Assembly (NCBI GenBank): GCA_026417035.1
Contig: JAOAEA010000001.1
Location: 1 to 64,000, forward strand
From: Burkholderiales bacterium
Lineage (GTDB): Bacteria > Pseudomonadota > Gammaproteobacteria > Burkholderiales > SG8-39
Reading direction: 5' to 3'
DNA: 64,000 bases
Shown here in pieces: positions 60,918 to 64,000 of the stretch (position 1 is its first letter; every line of letters begins with the position of its first letter). Under the pieces are notes generated by a model that saw only the letters and a program-made list of their open reading frames with translations, was not told where the DNA came from and made no database searches. A program made the translations under genes and the position numbers.

Positions 60918-61950
60918 ATGCCGGTCGGCGATCTCGCGGAGCGGCTGCCACGGCACCTGAAACTGCGGCAACTGCGCGTGCTGCTCGCGGTGGCGAGGGA
61001 GGGGAGCTTCCGCAAGGCCGGAAGCGCGCTCCACATGACGCAGCCCGCGGTCACCTCGGCGATCGCCGAGCTCGAGCGAACGCTCGGCGTGCCGCTGTTC
61101 GAGCGGTCGGCGCTGGGGGTGAGGCCGACCGCTCATGGCGAGCGCTTCATCCAGCGCGCGGCCGCGATCTTCGGCGAGCTGCGTCTGGCGGCCCAGGATA
61201 TCGAGTCCGCCGTCCGGGGATCTCGGGCCGTGTTCTCCGTCGGCATCGGCGGCGGGCTCTGGGGCGCGGGCATCATGCCGGCAGCCCTCGCCGAGCTGCT
61301 CGACCACCATCCGCAGGCGTCCATCTCGATCCGCGAGGCCGGCGAGGACGCGCTGATCGAGCTCATCAAGGCGCAGGATCTCGACCTCGCCATCGCGCGG
61401 CTCGCGCCGCTGCCGGTGCACCCCGAGTTCGCGTTGCAGCCGCTCTTCGAGGACGCGCTCCGCGTGATCACCGGGCGTTCGCATCCGCTCGCCCGGCGCA
61501 GGCGGGTCGCCTGGGACGAGCTCGCCGATGAACGCTGGGTGCCGCCGCCGCCGGGCACGCCGGCTTTCGCCCGGATGGAGCTCACGTTTGCGCGCGGCGG
61601 GGCTGGCGCTGCCCCGGAACGTCGTGTCGGCCGGCTTCGCTCCGGTCGCGCTTGCGATGGTGCTGGAGCGCGGTTTCCTGGCTGTGGCCACCGACGTCTT
61701 TCAAGAGTCCAGCGTGATCAAGCCCCTCCTCGCGGTCGTGAAGGTGGATCTGCCGCGGGCCACCGTCCCGATCGGTGCGATCACGCTCAAGGGGCGCGCC
61801 CTGCCCGCCCCGGGGCAGCGGCTCATCGAGCTCGTCGGCAAGGTGGCGCACGCGGCGCTGCAAAGGCGCGACGCCTGCAACGGCCGCGTCGCAACCCCGG
61901 CGGCTTCCCGCAGCCCGATGAGCCGGGACGCGTCCAGGCGCCGGCGCTGA
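60918..61950 (+). pseudogene. LysR-family regulator with a frameshift
   Basis: The first part, from ATG 60918 (GGAAGG upstream), encodes a LysR helix-turn-helix (LKLRQLRVLLAVAREGSFRK, HMTQPAVTSAIAELERTLGV) and most of the effector domain to PPPGTPAFARMELTFA near 61590. The rest of the effector domain (LALPRNVVSAGFAPVALAMV, ITLKGRALPAPGQRLIELVG) continues in the +1 frame to the stop at 61950. One extra G in the run GCGCGCGGCGGGG (61590-61602) would explain the shift. Joined, the protein would be about 343 residues, slightly above the usual LysR length. Either a recent pseudogene or a sequencing error in GC-rich DNA. Confidence 0.8.
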
Positions 61951-61995
61951 CCGGGCGCGGCGCGTGAGCGGCGGCGCGGCGCGCCGGCCTTCGAC

Positions 61996-62001
61996 TAGAC
62001 T
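61996..62001 (+). promoter_or_regulatory. candidate -10 element (TAGACT), leaderless layout
   Basis: GACTAGACTTCG ends six bases before the ATG at 62008, the same spacing as TAGAAT-rsmE. It would start transcription at the upstream, duplicated exonuclease start. Confidence 0.4.
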
Positions 62002-62007
62002 TCGCGC

Positions 62008-62088
62008 ATGAAGCTCGCGGCCTGGAACGTGTCGACCGTGCAAGGGGGCGATGCCCCCTTGCAGATCCCCCCAATCGGCAGGTCGTGA
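62008..62088 (+). pseudogene. duplicated 5' fragment of the exonuclease III gene, now a 26-codon upstream frame
   Basis: The first 24 bases (encoding MKLAAWNV) match the true start of the exonuclease gene at 62090-62113 (MKVATWNV) at 21 of 24 positions. After codon 8 the frame runs through an inserted hairpin and stops at TGA 62086-62088, one base before the real ATG. Translation of this small frame could be coupled to the exonuclease gene. Confidence 0.6.
62039..62063 (+). repeat. inserted 11-bp hairpin between the two exonuclease starts
   Basis: TGCAAGGGGGC-GAT-GCCCCCTTGCA is a perfect 11-base-pair stem with a three-base loop. It is followed by AGATCCCCCC. Its AGGGGG...TGCCCC core and following TTGC resemble the hairpin part of repeat family 1, but the match is too short to be sure. 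Confidence 0.6.
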
Positions 62089-62089
62089 C

Positions 62090-62857
62090 ATGAAGGTCGC
62101 GACCTGGAACGTCAATTCGCTCAAAGTGCGCCTGCCGCACCTCCTCGAGTGGCTCGCGCGGCACCAGCCGGACATCGTCTGCCTGCAGGAAACGAAGCTC
62201 GAGGACGACCGGTTCCCGCGCGCCGAGCTCGAGGCGGCGGGCTATCAGGCGGTCGTGTCCGGCCAGAAGACCTACAACGGCGTTGCGATCCTCTCCAAGG
62301 TGCCGCTCGCCGAGGTGCAGGCAGGCATCCCGGGTTTCGCCGACGAGCAGCGGCGGGTGATCACCGGGAGCGCCGGCGACGTGCGCATCGTCTGCGCCTA
62401 CGTCCCGAACGGCCAGGCGGTCGGCAGCGACAAGTACGAATACAAGCTCCGCTGGCTCGATGCGTTCATCGCCTGGATCCGCGAGGAGCTCGCGCGCCAC
62501 CCGCACCTCGTCGTCCTCGGCGACTACAACATCGCCCCCGACGAGCGCGACGTCTACGACCCGAAGGCGTGGGAGGGGCAGGTGCTCTTCAGCGAGCCCG
62601 AGCGCGAGGCGTTCCGCAGGCTGCTGGCGGCGGGCCTCGCCGACAGCTTCCGCCTCTTCCCCCAGCCCGACGGCTCGTTCACCTGGTGGGATTACCGGAT
62701 GAACATGTTCAGGCGGAAGATGGGGCTGCGCATCGACCACATCCTCCTCTCGCAGCCGCTCGCCGCGCGCTGCGAGTCGGTCGCGATCGACCTCGAGCCG
62801 CGCGCGCGCGAGCGCCCCTCCGACCACGCGCCGGTGATCGCGACGCTCGCCGCCTGA
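62090..62857 (+). CDS. xthA: exonuclease III (Xth family)
   Basis: A 255-residue AP endonuclease/3'-5' exonuclease for base-excision repair. Motifs in order are [15 protein letters not shown] (Asn7), [14 protein letters not shown] (metal-binding Glu), [44 protein letters not shown] (catalytic Asp/Asn), [24 protein letters not shown], and PSDHAPV (Asp-His pair). The length is close to the usual 257-268. The ATG at 62090 is the start that keeps the full motif. An older start copy with its own promoter is 82 bases upstream and is separated by a hairpin. Confidence 0.95.
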   Translation: MKVATWNVNSLKVRLPHLLEWLARHQPDIVCLQETKLEDDRFPRAELEAAGYQAVVSGQKTYNGVAILSKVPLAEVQAGIPGFADEQRRVITGSAGDVRIVCAYVPNGQAVGSDKYEYKLRWLDAFIAWIREELARHPHLVVLGDYNIAPDERDVYDPKAWEGQVLFSEPEREAFRRLLAAGLADSFRLFPQPDGSFTWWDYRMNMFRRKMGLRIDHILLSQPLAARCESVAIDLEPRARERPSDHAPVIATLAA

Positions 62858-62879
62858 AGGGCGCGCGCCGGCCGGCGCC

Positions 62880-63305
62880 ATGGACACCGTCAAGGCCATC
62901 GCCCGGCTCGGCTTCCGGCGCTGGTACGAGCGGCAGCTCGTCGAGGGGCACGGGTGGCTCGTGACTGTGTTCCTCGCGATGATCGTCGTGGCCTCGTGCA
63001 TCGAGGCGGCCGATTTCCGGGAGAGCGTCGCGCAGGCGCTCCTCATGGCGGCGTTCGCCGCGGGCGCGGTGCTCCTCGCGATCCACGCGTGGCGGCGCTA
63101 CCTCGTCACGATGACGCGCGCCGAGGCGCTGGGCGAGCAGTCGCACTGCCCGGCGTGCAAGGGCTACGGCAGCTTCACGGTCGAGGCCTCCGGCGAGCAG
63201 CGCGAGCGCGCCGTGGGCGACGAAGCGGCGCGCTACCAGCCGCTCGGCGGCGCGTGGATGCGCGTGCGCTGCCGCAAGTGCCGCGCGGAGTGGACGATCG
63301 AGTAG
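62880..63305 (+). CDS. small membrane protein with C-terminal zinc ribbon
   Basis: A 141-residue protein with two transmembrane segments (residues 25-43, WLVTVFLAMIVVASCIEAAD; residues 50-67, AQALLMAAFAAGAVLLAI) and a cytosolic C-terminal half with four cysteines as HCPACKGYG and RCRKCRAEW, a rubredoxin-like or zinc-ribbon arrangement. The ATG at 62880 is 22 bases after the exonuclease stop, so they may be co-transcribed. I do not recognise a named family. Confidence 0.75.
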   Translation: MDTVKAIARLGFRRWYERQLVEGHGWLVTVFLAMIVVASCIEAADFRESVAQALLMAAFAAGAVLLAIHAWRRYLVTMTRAEALGEQSHCPACKGYGSFTVEASGEQRERAVGDEAARYQPLGGAWMRVRCRKCRAEWTIE

Positions 63306-63310
63306 CGTGC

Positions 63311-64000
63311 TCAACCCCCGCCGGCCGGCGGGTGCGGCGCCTCGCCCTGCGCGATCCAGGCGCCGAGCAGGGTGTAGGCGACCGCGAGCACCAGCGGCCC
63401 GACGAAGATCCCGATCAGCCCGAAGGCGAGCAGCCCGCCGATCACGCCGGCGAGGATCAGAAGGAGCGGCAGGTCGGCGCCCTTCTTGATGAGCCAGGGC
63501 CGCAGGAAATTGTCGAGCGTGCCGACGACCACCGTCACCACGAGGAGGAACGTGCCCGCGACGCTCGCGCCGCTCCAGTAGAGCCAGACGACCGCGGGGA
63601 CGAGCACGGGGAGCACGCCGAGCTGCGCGATGCAGAGCATGAACATCAGGGCGGTGAGCACGGCGGCGAACGGCACCCCGGCGATCGCCAGGCCGATGCC
63701 GCCGAGGATCGACTGGACCAGCGCCGTCACCACGACGCCGAGCGCGACGCCGCGGATCGCCTGCGCGCCGAGCGTGACGGTCTGGTCGCCGCGCTCGCCG
63801 CCGAGGCGCCTGCCGAAGCGGCGCACCGCGGCGGCGCCGGTCTCGCCGTAGGCGTACATGATCGCGGCGATCGCCACGACCAGCAGGAACTGCAGGAAGA
63901 GCATGCCGACGCCGCCCACCTCGCCGACGAACCAGCTCGTCAGCGTGCCCGCGTAGGGCTGCAGCCGCTTCAGCGCCGTCGCGATCCCCTCCGCGGTCAC
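63311..64000 (-). CDS. AI-2E family transporter (PerM/YdiK type), 3' part
   Basis: The last 229 codons of a larger gene that runs off the right edge. It has at least five hydrophobic segments and the family patterns VGMLFLQFLLVVAIAAIMY, ALVQSILGGIGLAIAGVPFA, MLCIAQLGVLPVLVPAVVWL, and DNFLRPWLIKKGADLPLLLI followed by GIFVGPLVLAVAYTLL. The family includes TqsA/PerM-like permeases; substrates are mostly unproven, and some are Na+/H+ antiporters. It converges with the zinc-ribbon gene (five bases between stops). Confidence 0.9.
   Translation of the reverse strand: MTAEGIATALKRLQPYAGTLTSWFVGEVGGVGMLFLQFLLVVAIAAIMYAYGETGAAAVRRFGRRLGGERGDQTVTLGAQAIRGVALGVVVTALVQSILGGIGLAIAGVPFAAVLTALMFMLCIAQLGVLPVLVPAVVWLYWSGASVAGTFLLVVTVVVGTLDNFLRPWLIKKGADLPLLLILAGVIGGLLAFGLIGIFVGPLVLAVAYTLLGAWIAQGEAPHPPAGGG

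Overview
The window is a very GC-rich, gene-dense stretch of a bacterial chromosome, most likely from a betaproteobacterium. The main support is the pyruvate dehydrogenase operon aceE-aceF-lpdA, whose E3 subunit carries its own N-terminal lipoyl domain, together with the gene repertoire (argA of the kinase-plus-acetyltransferase type, yggX, rsmE, rpiA, a stand-alone phoU, ureABCEFGD, a DUF1631 protein) and outer-membrane proteins ending in Phe. This is inferred from protein families, not from an rRNA. I found no tRNA, rRNA, CRISPR array, transposase, integrase or phage gene. The window starts inside a TRAP transporter gene and ends inside an AI-2E-type permease gene.

Layout. 1-5.6 kb: four-carbon acid-sugar module (TRAP permeases, DUF1537 kinase, PdxA-type dehydrogenase, UxaA/GarD-type dehydratase). 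5.6-16.7 kb: housekeeping genes (DUF1631 protein, esterase, inositol-monophosphatase family, thioredoxin-like protein, rsmE, ankyrin protein, argA, yggX, phoU, rpiA, an outer-membrane protein). 17-22.9 kb: pyruvate dehydrogenase operon. 23.1-27.5 kb: folD, a cysteine hydrolase, an M3 peptidase and a glutaredoxin-like exported protein. 27.9-39 kb: mainly envelope and membrane genes (patatin, GntP permease, glycine-zipper protein, NhaC antiporter, TPR/beta-barrel protein, MarC, a giant AsmA). 39-43 kb: a six-gene Mrp-type cation/proton antiporter. 43.2-51.3 kb: a DUF1576 membrane protein divergent from urease genes ureABCEFGD, followed by a urea channel. 51.3-57.3 kb: phospholipase A1, a small membrane protein and an RND efflux pair. 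57.3-60.1 kb: arginine:ornithine antiporter and arginine deiminase. 60.3-64 kb: a truncated IclR regulator, a frameshifted LysR regulator, exonuclease III with a duplicated 5' end, and membrane proteins.

How genes fit together. Between 39 and 60 kb, cation/proton exchange (Mrp), urea uptake and hydrolysis, and arginine deimination lie close together. All three can affect cytoplasmic pH and nitrogen supply, but the grouping as one functional island is inference. The Mrp cluster has no MrpA-size subunit; its order (E, F, G, a DUF4040/MbhE/MrpB fusion, C, D) matches the antiporter module of membrane-bound hydrogenases, yet no hydrogenase or other oxidoreductase genes are beside it.

Non-coding signals. 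Two families of about 100-bp dispersed repeats each occur twice, always next to the 3' end of a gene. One family overlaps the stop codons of two unrelated genes. Other signals are a perfect FNR/ANR box with no obvious target, a PHO-box-like site before phoU, a 13-bp palindrome shared by two promoter regions, a recurrent CTAGAATC-like -10 element that in two places would give leaderless transcripts, and a hairpin insertion flanked by two copies of the exonuclease III start region. The DUF1576/urease pairing, the MrpA-less antiporter and the dispersed repeats are the best candidates for something under-described; none can be called novel from sequence reading alone.
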